Under the pieces are notes generated by a model. That model was not told where the DNA came from. It saw only the letters and a program-made list of their open reading frames with translations, and made no database searches. Shown piece after piece: positions 1-18,704 of a stretch of DNA of 64,000 nucleotides. The stretch's first letter is position 1. The number at the start of each line of letters is the position of its first letter. Position numbers and translations under genes: made by a program. Origin of the DNA: Takifugu bimaculatus. Lineage: Eukaryota > Chordata > Actinopteri > Tetraodontiformes > Tetraodontidae. The stretch spans positions 9,011,025 to 9,075,024 of the forward strand of contig CP034994.1 of assembly GCA_004026145.2 (NCBI GenBank). Direction: 5' to 3'.

Positions 1-3000
1 GCTCATCAATGCAGAATATGCTTGTTACAGATCTGAGAAATTTGCTAAATTAGAGGTGAGTTTTTCAAATCTGGCCATTTTAACGTCTTGTTCACATTTT
101 TACAGTTTGCTCTCCTTGGATGTAACAGGAGAGAACGCGGTCTGCCTTGTTAGAGACCCTTTATGAGGAGCTCCACCTGAACAGCCAGGCCATGATGGGT
201 GTTGGAGGCGAAGATGACAAAATGGAAAATGGGAGTGGAGGAGGAGGGGGCTTCTTTGAGTCCTTTAAGGTAACTACAGAGGTCATGGTAGAGGTCAGGG
301 ATTTATACAGCCAAAAGAAGCATTAATGCTGTCATTGCATCAAAAGGCTGGATGTGTAGCTTTTATTTGGTGAAAAAACATAATATTGTCAATCAATATT
401 TTAAGATTAAGTCTTATTAACTGTTTGGTGGGGGACTAAAGATTACCCTTCTAAATGTTTGGATCAAACCAGGCTGGATAATAACATACTGTATATTCCT
501 TAGATAAAAGAAACTCAAATTGAAGATGACTATAAAATTTATCGCTATTTAATTATCAATATTTTTTAAGAGCCAAAAATGTAAAATGCTATGAGCCAGT
601 GTTTAGTTAAATATCCATTGTGTAAATAATATTTGTAACATTAATGATTATAGTTATTTTTAATCCAATATTTTTACAATCTCCTCGATCCTGTAAAGGC
701 AAAGCTGTTATAACAGAACTAACACGTCTCTAAAACACACTCCACAAACCGTCCCTCGGTGCTGCTGTTCTCATCACGCTGCAGCAGCAGTGCAGCCCTG
801 GAACTAACCACCGCTCTACTAGCCCTCTAACATCTGTCTGAAGACCTTTTCTTCTGACTAACCTGTGAGTCAGCCTTTCTCAGTCTGAGGAGGAAGAGGG
901 GCTCTGCTGCTCAGTCCTGCTGGAAACCACCACTGCTGACCTCCAAATCTTCCTTCCTCTTGCTTTCTGACGGCTGTCTGTATCGCTCCAGTGTGCACCA
1001 GTGCTCGTTCTTCAAATTCTCTCCCCTTTACATGGAAGTATTAACAGCACTGGAGAGATTTTTCCTTTACCTCCTCGCTCTGTTGTGTGCATGCAAATGA
1101 GGTGACCCGGGCTTTAAACGTCTCCTGGCTGTGTTTAAACTTAGTGCGGTCAGACATCCGTGAGCCACTTGGCCCTTCTACTCTTTTCTCTCACCTCCTC
1201 TCCACATATAGTGACTCATCCAAAGCGCCCTCCGGCCACTAAAGCTTAGCGATGTTCTCTGTCGCTTCTTTTTGTCTGTCGGGATTAGAATCAGGACAGA
1301 GCTCTCTGCCTGCACCGGTCAGTGTTCAGCCCCAAGGCTACTGTTGGCTTGTAACAGCGATGCTGAGGGGTCACATCGGTCAGCGCCATCTGAATATATC
1401 TCCTCCTCCCCTTCATCTCTCTCTGTAGCGGGTGATCCGCAGCAGGAGCCACTCAATGGATGCCATGGGCTCTGCTCTCAAGAAGACACACTCAGTCTCC
1501 AGTAACCTCAGCAGCTTTAGCCATGAACCTGCCGAGGGTCATAAATTCCCAGGGATAGTAAGTACGGCACTACTCCACCTGGACTTTCCGTGCCTCCCTC
1601 AGCAGTTCTGCGGTTTCTTGCCTCCTCACTTGCCTGCTGCACTAACATCTCACAAAGAAGGCCTCTTGGGTGCAGCATTTATGCTTGGTTCTTAAACTTG
1701 GCGCTCAGTTTCACACTGTCTCACCACCACCTAACGGGACCAGTCACACGTAGCCCTGAATGATGCAAGGACACATTTTTTTCCTCAGGAATTAAACTGT
1801 TTCTAATCCTTCCTGGGTTTTTTTTTTTGGTATCTTCATACATCTCCACTGTTCAGGAGTTCTCACTTGAATTTTATTCAATGCAGGTTGTGGCTTGTTT
1901 GTGTGTGCATGCCTGATAATAACACACCCTGCTATCAAGTCAAAACCTTGTATCTCCAAATATTGTGTAAGGAAGTGGAGCACAGGCTCTAAAACCACCC
2001 ATTGCCAACAGATTTTATCCACAAATTCTTGGTTAAAATGGGAGCAGTAGCCAGGTTTTATGACTGGGCTGGTGTAACATTGTAACTGATTACCTCCTGT
2101 TATCCTGAGTCAATCTACACAACACACAAACGTGTTTGGTTGAAGGATCACAGCTTCTTCACAAACATGGCTGTGTTTGTGAAGCCATTTGTAGATGCAA
2201 GGTCCTCGCTTGAATTTTCCCCCCCCTGGGGTAGTAGTTAAAATGTTTGCTCATTTTCAGGGTGGGATTGTGACACTGTTTAAAAAACGACCTTGACATT
2301 TAAATAACCAACGCTGCTGTCTAATGAACGCTTGCTTCTGTCCATAACCCTGATGTAAAATGTTTGTTTGTCCTCCTCCGCTGTTTCCGTCTCTTCTTCT
2401 TGCTCACGGGCGTATGATTCACATAACTGCCTCATCTCTCTTCTCTCATCAGCTGCCTGTTTTGCACCCATGGAGCCAAAATGTCCCTCCTTGTATTCTC
2501 CAGCTGACGCATGTCTTATTTTGTTTGAGCAACATGTCTTACTGTATTGATTACTCATATATATTTGTATATATCTCATGTTTTTCCTCTCACCCCTCCT
2601 TTATCTGTCTCTCCTCTCTTTTCATCGTCATCTCTCTCTTTCTGTCTCTGTATCTCCTCTCTTTCTGTGTGGCTCAGTCATTGCTTGTCCCAGGCAAAAG
2701 TCCCAGTAAATATGGACGACGAGGCAGTGCCATAGGGATAGGAACAGTAGAAGAGGTTCATGTCTAAATTTTTTTTGCTTCTTTTTGCCTTCATTATTTG
2801 ACTGCATCCTGCCCGCTCACCTATCTCTGTTTGAAGATATCCAACAGACTCTGTATTCTGTGATGCGTCTGTGCATATTTGCACTTTATTCAGTGAACGA
2901 ATGGTAACAAATTACATTCATTTCGCAAAAAGAAATATCCATTAAATCAACTTACTCACATGCAAATAATAAAGTTCCATAGAATAGAGTGAAACTATAA

Positions 3001-4566
3001 TATAAAGAAAACCTTCTGCCCTGGTCTTTAAAACTATATTCAACTAAAGTCCTTTTGAAGTTCTTTTTTAGAGCTTTAAGAAGAGATTGAATGAGCAAAC
3101 TTAAATAAAGCTCATTTAAGTGGAAGGCCCTGAAGCCTTTAAATCCATCTTTAATTTCAAGATTTAATGAAAAATCGGCATTAACGACATGAATACACAT
3201 TTATCTCTTTAAAAAAAAAACTTGCAGGGGCTCAATGTTGCTGTTTGCATTTAAACTTCAGAACAATGTGTTTCAAAATAACTGATTAATTCTGCACTTC
3301 ACGAATCCTTAAGTCAAATAATATTTTCTTCTTATCTCAGCTCTCTTTCCTTGGAGATGAGCATGATAAGAATAATTTAAAGGTGCCTGAAAGATCAGTA
3401 ATTTTGATAGCGACCTTCTTTTTTCTGCCAGTCTTTGATAATTCCAGGGAAGAGCCCAACCAGGAAAAAGTCTGGTCCTTTTAGCTCGAGGAGAAGCAGT
3501 GCCATTGGAATAGAAAACATTCAAGAAGTCCAGGAGAGGAGGTAAATAAACAACAAAAAACCCTTTGCATTAAATCTGAGCAGAAATGTCATTTGGATGA
3601 TAGGTTTGATGTCTGGATGTATTCATTGCCAAATAGTTACATTTATTAAAAGACTCATTCATTCATTCGTGACCATTATTGAACACGTTCTAGTTTAAAG
3701 CTGAAATCTAAAATAATTTTTCACCCTTTTTTCTTCAGTAGAGAGAATTCCTCAAATACCCAGAAGACCCCTGACAGTGGCCACGTCTCCCAAGACCCCA
3801 AATCTGAGAACTCATCTAATCAAAGTTCTCCAGAGGTTCTGATTACCACCAAGAACAGGTGTGTACACTAATCAGATTATTGCTCAAAACCCACATGGAT
3901 CCTTTGTTTAAACACCAAACGATCCTCACCAAGTGCAAAGGTTGATCACAGGTGTGCTTGTGCTGGAGCGGTTAACCCAGGGTCTAGTTCTTATCTCGGC
4001 TGCAGGGCCCCATCCATCCCCGAGGGTCAAGACCTCTCCCGCTCCTCCTCCAATGACAGCAGCTTAGCCAGTGTGGTGGAGGAGAACGAGACAGAGACCA
4101 CAGAGGACTATGACACGGGCATGGTGAGCACATTCACCATGCACCAGCCATGCGCATGAATCACGTGATGTGACACACCTCTGTGCACTCTCCAGGAGAG
4201 CCTGTCGTCTGCCGGCACGCCGCACAAGCGAGACTCCTTCACCTACAGCACGTGGCTGGAGGACAGCAACAGCAGCGCCAGTACCACCAGTCGAGGTAAC
4301 TCTCCAGGCATGTGGAAACACCCTTTTTACCACAGAGCATCCACAAGCATCCACCGTCTGTATATAGGTATGCCTGAATGACATCATTTTTCTTCAGGTG
4401 TTGGTAAACTTGAACGTGGGAAGGGGACGGACATTCGTATCAAACTGGAGCGGCCACAGGACCATCAGTCCTCATCTGTGAGTTTCTAAAATCAACCACA
4501 AAATGTTTGTTTTTGCTGATCCACCTTTAATTGTTGCTCATAATTCTCTCTTTACAGAACTGTTAA
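1..4566 (+). CDS. rap1gap: rap1gap, Rap1 GTPase-activating protein, C-terminal exons (5' part outside window)
   Basis: RAP1GAP stimulates GTP hydrolysis on Rap1 and so switches off Rap signalling at membranes and junctions. Only the region after the catalytic RapGAP domain is here. Coding exons I can join in frame are 1-55, 129-269, 1429-1557, 3432-3541, 3739-3858, 4006-4123, 4196-4295, 4398-4477 and 4558-4566, all with GT/AG ends. The first two read LINAEYACYRSEKFAKLE and a stretch ending GGGGGFFESFK. Later exons carry the Ser-rich tail with PGKSPTRKKSGPF, KTPDSGHVSQ and GTPHKRDSF, which I recognise from mammalian RAP1GAP, and the protein ends in Asn-Cys as mammalian forms end in Gly-Cys. 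An extra homologous exon lies at 2678-2755. The tail is serine/threonine-rich with many basic-Ser sites and is probably a phosphorylation region. Identity is firm; whether the paralogue is rap1gap or rap1gap2 rests on my memory of the tail. Confidence 0.9.
2678..2755 (+). other. rap1gap: alternative rap1gap exon homologous to the next exon
   Basis: A clear acceptor (ctcag) is followed in phase 0 by SLLVPGKSPSKYGRRGSAIG and then IGTVEE. This resembles the next exon, 3432-3541, which begins SLIIPGKSPTRKKSGPF and contains RRSSAIGIENIQE. If the weak donor gttcat at 2756 is used the exon is 78 nt and keeps frame. A donor at 2747 (gtagaa) would give 69 nt, also in frame. If neither is used the frame stops at 2765-2767 after four more residues. 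The peptide reads as real coding sequence; the splice end is uncertain. Confidence 0.65.
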
Positions 4567-6314
4567 CTCCTCCGACCTAGTTGCATCCTGAAACTCCATC
4601 TTCAGGTTTGATTGTTTGCACAAAGATTTCCAAAATATATATATAATGTTTTGTCACTGTGTTTGCTTTTCTCCTACTCAGACTTTTGAGAGCGGTGCTC
4701 ACAAATGTTCTTTCATATCATCAAGAATTATCAGAGTGGAATCCATGTCAACATTTATTTTTTATCTCCAAAGCATTCCCACAAGTCACCGTCCCTCCGG
4801 GACACGAGGCAAGCGCTGGTGCTGGTCATGACCAGCCTTGAGAGAGACAAAGATGAGGTGGACAAAGAGGAAGACGGAGAGTCCATGTGGTGTGGTCGGT
4901 CTGCTGCTCAAGCAAAGGCCAAAGTGCAGGAAGATGCTGTGAAGATGATGACGCACGTAGAGGCTCCTGCTTTTGCACAGTGTTGTTTGGCTCCACTCTT
5001 TTCCCCTCTCTGCTTGTTCACACCTCTGTCACGTAGCTGTGAGTGTTGGTGTGAGGTTTTACCACACCACTTGTTTCAAAAGTGCACATTCACATGTAAC
5101 ATTCATATGTTAGAGTTTTATTTGTGGGAGGAAAAAAAACAAAACAACAATATAAATGTGTGTGTGTGTGTCTGTACAAGTTTGATTCAGTTTTTGTTGT
5201 TGAAGCTCTGCTGTTGGTTCCACATTGAAGAAGAGATGTGACACAATAACCCTGATGAGTTCACCCAATCACAGTTTATGCTTCCACAATAATCTCTTGC
5301 TTTGAATAATATCAAATACATCAAATATATCAAAAAAAGGCTGAACATCAGCTGCAATGCCCTTGTGTTCTAATCAATAATTGTATTGATTTGTGGGTAG
5401 AATCAAAACTTAACCTAAATATTTCACACTGATGAGAATATTGTAGATCTGATGAAATGGCCTTAAATCTCAAAAGTGCAAACTTGAGATATTTATCCTG
5501 CTTTGAGATGTTTTGAAGACAAACACGGGGCTGCAGTTTGGTCCAGCATCCTTGTCGAACGCATACATTTAAAAGATTTAAATGCTGGTCTCTTAGAAAT
5601 TGTAACACAACTGAGTTATGATGCGTTTGCAATGGATTATGAATCATTGGTTTAACTGCTTTCTCTGTATCTCATATTATGGGTTAATATATGTTTTTAT
5701 TTATTTAATTGGTTCACACTGAAGTGGCATTTTATGTGTACTCTTTCTTTTACTGTGATGAAGGCATTGTGTTGGTTTGAAGTTAATCATGCTTTTGCTT
5801 TTTTTCAATGCTCAGTTCTCTTTAGTTCGGTAAATTTGCAATGCAATTCTAAACAAAGCGATATAAATTTATTTGCTTTAAATGTGAGAGAATAAGTTCA
5901 AATGTAACTACTGATTTTGTAACATATGGAGTACATAGTGATTACTGTATAGACATTTGTTTTACAATGGGATCGACTATCACCTTGAAATTACTGCCAA
6001 GTATGTTTTTTTCTTGTACCATATTTTGAGAAAGTTTTATAGGAGAACATTTTTTCAATGCTATACATTGTTCTCTGTTAAAGGGAAATCTCACAGTACA
6101 TCCTGCTAATCATTTCAGTTGCCTTATCATCACATAATGATGGTGGATCTACAGATAGAAAAGAGCCAGCAGGATTTACATTGAATGTTTTGATGTTGCT
6201 CTTATGTTTTTATTGTAAATAAATATGCTGATAACTTTATGGGCCCTTTTTGCTTCATATAACGTTGCACAGAAACACTCTTTATTTTTTAAAAAAAATA
6301 AATCTTTAAATAAA
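4567..6314 (+). other. rap1gap: rap1gap 3' untranslated region
   Basis: After the TAA at 4564-4566 the sequence is AT-rich with no family-recognisable coding exon. It runs to a cluster of AATAAA polyadenylation signals at 6218-6223, 6297-6302 and 6309-6314. A short (TG)n run lies near 5157-5171. An open frame at 4774-5241 could be an alternative last exon and is discussed in the findings. Confidence 0.7.
6218..6314 (+). terminator. polyadenylation signal cluster for rap1gap
   Basis: Three AATAAA hexamers lie within about 100 bp (6218, 6297, 6309) in T-rich and A-rich surroundings, about 1.7 kb after the rap1gap stop and before the aurkaip1 promoter. They are the natural 3' end of the rap1gap transcript. 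Which one is used cannot be read from sequence. Confidence 0.6.
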
Positions 6315-6821
6315 CATGAATTGAAATTGCCTTTAGCATTTTTAAAAAATAAAAGTCTTGACTCTATATGACACATCAGGTTATTTAATGCTGGCAGACT
6401 GATGATGTCTTGTTGAGAGCTAAAAGACGGGGGAGAAAAAGAGAAAAACGATCAGATGTTGCTGATCACAACTGGAACATGAAACAATTGGACTGGCTGG
6501 CTATAAAAGCGTCACACGCATAAATAGCATAACCTATTCATTTAAAATGAAGTTTGCATTAAGTTGCATGTACTGTATTGAAAAATGTGGCTCTTTACAA
6601 GCATACTTTTTTAAACAAATTTTAGGCAAATAGTAAGAATATCAAGGAGAAGGTGCGTTGGTTTCGTTGCCATCAGATGTTTAAACTTTACTCAATACTC
6701 AATTTTATTTATATATTTGTTTATTGGTAGTAAACTGTTTACCTACCATCCTATCCGCAGGTTGCGGAACCTTCCTTTTTGAAGAAACAGGAAATAGCTT
6801 AAATAAATGACGCTACACGCC
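6315..6821. other. intergenic region rap1gap-aurkaip1
   Basis: About 500 bp of AT-rich sequence with no coding exon or repeat that I recognise. It holds the upstream part of the aurkaip1 promoter. Confidence 0.6.
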
Positions 6822-6830
6822 CCGGAAGTG
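6822..6830 (+). promoter_or_regulatory. ETS/GABP-type site in the aurkaip1 promoter
   Basis: CCGGAAGTG is a perfect ETS-family (GABP) core about 500 bp before the aurkaip1 ATG, just upstream of a probable non-coding first exon whose donor (aataaag/gtattt) lies at 6880. GABP sites are typical of promoters of nuclear genes for mitochondrial proteins, which fits the mitoribosomal role of the product. The assignment is by motif and position only. Confidence 0.55.
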
Positions 6831-7328
6831 CTGCTTCAGAGTCACATTGAAGTCAAAACTGCCGGTCAAGGCTAATAAAGGTATTTGGTCAACTTTGTGG
6901 GAAACAAATATGTACAAATGTATTTTCACCATGTTGTCGGTTAACGTATGGCTGTATAGATTTTATTAGGGGTGCTTTTCCCGTGATAGACATCAAATAT
7001 GTAGTTGTATCGCTCCATATGTGTTAGCATAAGCATCACTATATAATTGCTTGGTCGACGATATCTGATCGAAAGATTTGATAGTCTTCACATTTTGGTT
7101 ATTGTAATTGTTTTCGCATTTCTTTTACTAAAGTCTGCTCCGTTAATACTGTTTCGTGTACTTTAATGAGATTCCGTTTATTGGCTTCTTTGACGTTGAT
7201 GATCAATCTGTGTCACACTGGATTAAAATACTTTTAACATTTAAGCACAAACTAATGCCTCATATTGTTGTGTTGTCAAGTGACCAGTCAACTCATTCCT
7301 TATGATTTTACTCGGATGATCAACAATA

Positions 7329-8260
7329 ATGTTTACTTGGAAGATTGTCCCTCGCCTCGGTCTATTACGTAACGCATCCTGTAAGTATGGTTACATGTCT
7401 GTACTTATCTATGTTTCTCTGGAAACATCCATTAACCCAAAACATTTTATTTTCCCATAAATGTGAAGGTGCCCTTCAAACCTGTGGTGAGTTTTTGAAT
7501 GGACGGCCAGGTTTTCCTGCTTACTGCACATCACAGATACAAAAAATACAAAGCTACTCAACTGCTGCAGACAACACATCTTCTCCCCGATGGGTCCAAC
7601 TAGAGCCAGAACTAGAGGATGCACTCGTGCCACGTAAACTGTCAGTAAGTCCTTTGGAGAGCTGGCTCTCCCTGCGCTATTCCCTCCCTCCCCTGCTGGA
7701 GTCCACTCAGCCACAGGAAGACGTAGGGCAGCTGGAAGAGAAAGTGTTGCCACCCATGTCTGTCCCTGTTCTGGAGGATGGGGAGGGTTCAACAACACCC
7801 ATTAAATGTAAGAATGTTTTGGAGATTAGACGGAGAAAGATGAACCGGCACAAATACAAGAAGCTGCTTAAACGGACTAAGTTCTTACGGAGAAGAGTGC
7901 TGGAAGGCAGGGGGAGAAAAAAGCAGGTGTGTATCTTCTTGCACGTATGGTTCAGTAATTATTTTGTAATCATAAAGATACAAATGGGAATTTTAACTCT
8001 ATAATACTATTTTTTTTTCATGATACATTACACGGATATTTATTATATTTATTATGCACACGTACCAGATGTTTGGATTGTGTCAAAATTTAATATTTTC
8101 CCGAAATGACCAAATAACAAAATTCCTGCCTGTTCCCATGCAGAAAAAATTTGAAAAGGATTTAAAGAGGATTCTGAGGCGATCAGGACTGAAGACTGCT
8201 TCAGAAGGGTGGACTATGCCCAAGGTCTTCATTAAGCAACATAGTAGAAAACGGAACTGA
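7329..8260 (+). CDS. aurkaip1: AURKAIP1 / mitoribosomal small-subunit protein mS38
   Basis: The product is a component of the mitochondrial 28S ribosomal subunit (mS38), also described as an Aurora-A-interacting protein. Three coding exons join in frame: 7329-7380, 7469-7926 and 8144-8260, giving 208 aa, close to the mammalian length. The N-terminus (MFTWKIVPRLGLLRNASC) is basic and hydrophobic, as expected for a mitochondrial targeting peptide. Family hallmarks follow in order: LVPRKLSVSPLESWLSLR near residues 80-100, CKNVLEIRRRKMNRHKYKK, a very basic helix FLRRRVLEGRGRKKQ, then KKFEKDLKRILRRSG and EGWTMPKVF near the end. The ATG at 7329 is chosen because the upstream exon frame joins the conserved exon through a split TGT codon. 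A probable non-coding exon ends at 6880. It lies between rap1gap and mxra8, and AURKAIP1-MXRA8-DVL1 adjacency also occurs in human 1p36.33. Confidence 0.95.
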
Positions 8261-8368
8261 AGAAACACAAGTTACATTATGACTCTGCACAGTCTTTACT
8301 CTGTTTAACTGAAGCATGTTGCTGTGATGGGAGCAGCCCTTCTGTTAGTTTTGTTAAATTTACAATCT

Positions 8369-8374
8369 AATAAA
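8369..8374 (+). terminator. aurkaip1 polyadenylation signal
   Basis: AATAAA occurs 109 bp after the TGA and is the first canonical hexamer on the plus strand after the gene. Confidence 0.7.
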
Positions 8375-9023
8375 GAGCCCCCGTTGAGACAACCTTGTAT
8401 CAGACTGGTTGTATTTCCCCGTTTCTACTCTAGATGGCAGCATTGTGCAAAGGAACATCATCCACTTATTCAGATCAGCGTTTAGGTAATGGTAGTTTTA
8501 TTTGATAAGCTTTAACAATACTGGAAATGTTGTGCGAGTATACAAATACGTCTGTGACAAATGGGACTCTTTCAGACCCATATCGTTTCTGTTTTATATT
8601 TAATTGTCTATTTGTCCATCCATCCACCTTTAACCTGTTTTTCACCGGAACCGGTTTGACCTTGGGTCATAATTTATCCATCTAGATTACAGCACAAGTA
8701 CGACAAGCATTGCTGCAGTACGGTTATTCTGCCTTTTATACCCAGAAGCATAAATAATGAAAACAGATTTTCAAATCTATCGTCATTACGTATCGGTATG
8801 ATCACCTATATCTCACGACATCATTTCATAATATAAAATCCTCCTATTTCGATCGCTGCACGTCCCGATCGAAAGATTTTCGCTCAGTATTTTTTCACTC
8901 CTTGAGGCATTTATCAACCCACTGCTTGTTTCCGTCGAGCCTGCAGCCGTGTTGGGTTTCATTGGCTGGAGGAGGTGGAGTCTGGAGACTCCAGCCTGCA
9001 GGAACACAACAAAATCCAGCTGC
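8375..9023. other. intergenic region and mxra8 upstream region
   Basis: About 650 bp between the aurkaip1 polyadenylation signal and the mxra8 5' UTR. The right-hand part (from about 8920) becomes GC-rich and contains the probable mxra8 promoter. No coding exon was found. Confidence 0.5.
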
Positions 9024-9043
9024 GCTGCTGCTGCTGCTGCTGC
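9024..9043 (+). repeat. (CTG)n trinucleotide run in the mxra8 5' UTR/promoter
   Basis: About six CTG units followed by CGGCGG lie 100 bp before the mxra8 ATG. The run gives short poly-Leu or poly-Ala readings in several frames that have no coding significance. Confidence 0.8.
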
Positions 9044-9144
9044 GGCGGCTCCTCGCTGAACTTGAAGCATTCTTTTGTTTTACCAACTGATGCGCATTCC
9101 ACCTCAGCCGGACCACGACCCTGCCGGCACCGATTCTTTTCGCC

Positions 9145-17173
<8,029 letters not shown>

Positions 17174-18180
17174 GAAGGAGAGATGCTGCTGGCAGGTCCA
17201 GAGCGAATACTGAGAGAGGAAGGAAGGAAGGAAAGACGGAGAGGAAAAAGACGAGAGGACAGGAGGAATGCTCCCTCTGCTGTAACTCTAATCACTACGC
17301 CATCACTTTTGGTCCTTTTAATACAACCGTATTCATCAGCTGTTATAACATGATACATCTGTTTCTCACAGTTAAATATGCTTTTGTTGATTATATTTTT
17401 AGTGTTTTTTTTTAGACAAAAATGCATGCTGTTAATGCAAGTTGAGCTAAGAACTCACAGGTTGATTTCCTGATGTTGATATTTTAACCATTGCTTATTT
17501 TTATTGCACAGATTCTGCTGTAGTTGTCTCGTCATGGTTTGCTGATTTATTTTCTATCTTTAGATGAGTTAGTGAGGCATTTTTAACATATGGCATTGCT
17601 TTTTTTCTTTTTAAAACAATAACAAAATGACAAAATATTCCCCCCCACACACACACACGTGCACACACACACACACACACACACACACCAGTAATGGAGT
17701 GTATCCTTTAATTCTCCTTCATTTCCAGGCACAGACAATGTTAATAAGCCGTGGACTAAAAAGGCTCAGTCTAAACTCAGGAAATAAATATGCATGTTTG
17801 TTTTTAATGCTTACCTGCATCCATGTATCCACTAATACACTGAATTTTCTTACCTGAATCTGCTGGTCGATGATGCCTTTTTAATTGTGAGTTTTCCTGC
17901 AGGAAGGGGAGCAAATTTCTGCTAAATCACTAACTTTTTATTTCTCCGGCCCTCAAGCTCACACGACGTGATTTCTTCTATTAAAGAAAAGTGAAAAATG
18001 CAAATAAATCTGAAGACTCGTGAATTGCTGTCTATACTAAAAATGACGTCCTGGTAACCATCTCACACACTCACACGCGCGCGCACAAAGATGGATGAAT
18101 ATCGGTGTCTTATTATTACCCGCTTTTAAAGCGAAATAAAGGAAATTAATGTTTTTATTATTTTGCTTTCCGACATCATT
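17174..18180 (+). other. mxra8 3' UTR and intergenic region
   Basis: The region after the mxra8 stop contains a short GGAA-rich stretch (17215-17245), a (CA)n tract, and candidate AATAAA signals at 17783-17788, 18003-18008 and 18135-18140. No coding sequence was found. The 3' UTR end cannot be fixed without transcripts. Confidence 0.6.
17647..17689 (+). repeat. (CA)n microsatellite
   Basis: A CA dinucleotide run of about 43 bp with one GTG interruption, in the mxra8 3' flank. Confidence 0.95.
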
Positions 18181-18239
18181 TGTGCAGAATTATGCAAGAC
18201 AAAAATGTACAAATGCTAATAATAAGTCCCGGCACAGTG

Positions 18240-18704
18240 CTGGTAATAATTCCGTGCTGTGCCACAGTCGGAAGCTCCAGCAGCTCTTTGTTCCTGCGTT
18301 CCGTGCTCGCTCCTGCGCGTAAATGGAGCCGTCGTCGTGCGCACAGCCCAGACACGCCGCTAGATGACAGCACTGTCTAACCAATTAGCCTGCGAAAAAT
18401 AGCAAGTATTCCCAACATATCACAAGGATGTGGACTGTCCCTTCCTGTTTTAGTACCGACAGAGCCACCGTACCGCCTCACACTGGAGCTGGAACACACG
18501 CACTCGCGACGCGATTATGCCTGGATTTTCGCTGCGCTCGTCTCACACTCGGAGCTGTGTTTCCCGGCGTGGTCTGTGCTCTTTTCTGTGTTAGGGAATG
18601 CTGTTATGTTAGTCCACGGGTAGCTGGTAACATAGCAGGCCTGTTTATAGCGCTGCCAACCCTTGTTCCTTTCCTGTGTCAATGATTGTCCTCCCCGCAC
18701 TCTC
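18240..18704 (+). promoter_or_regulatory. dvl1 promoter/5' UTR, CpG-rich
   Basis: CpG density rises sharply here compared with the flanking AT-rich sequence, with clusters near 18300-18360 and 18470-18560, and ends at the dvl1 ATG (18705). No TATA box is apparent, which fits a CpG-type promoter of a broadly expressed signalling gene. The transcription start is not determined. Confidence 0.55.

Noticed and set aside
7409..7798. A 129-residue minus-strand open frame.
   Set aside because: It is the antisense shadow of the second aurkaip1 coding exon.
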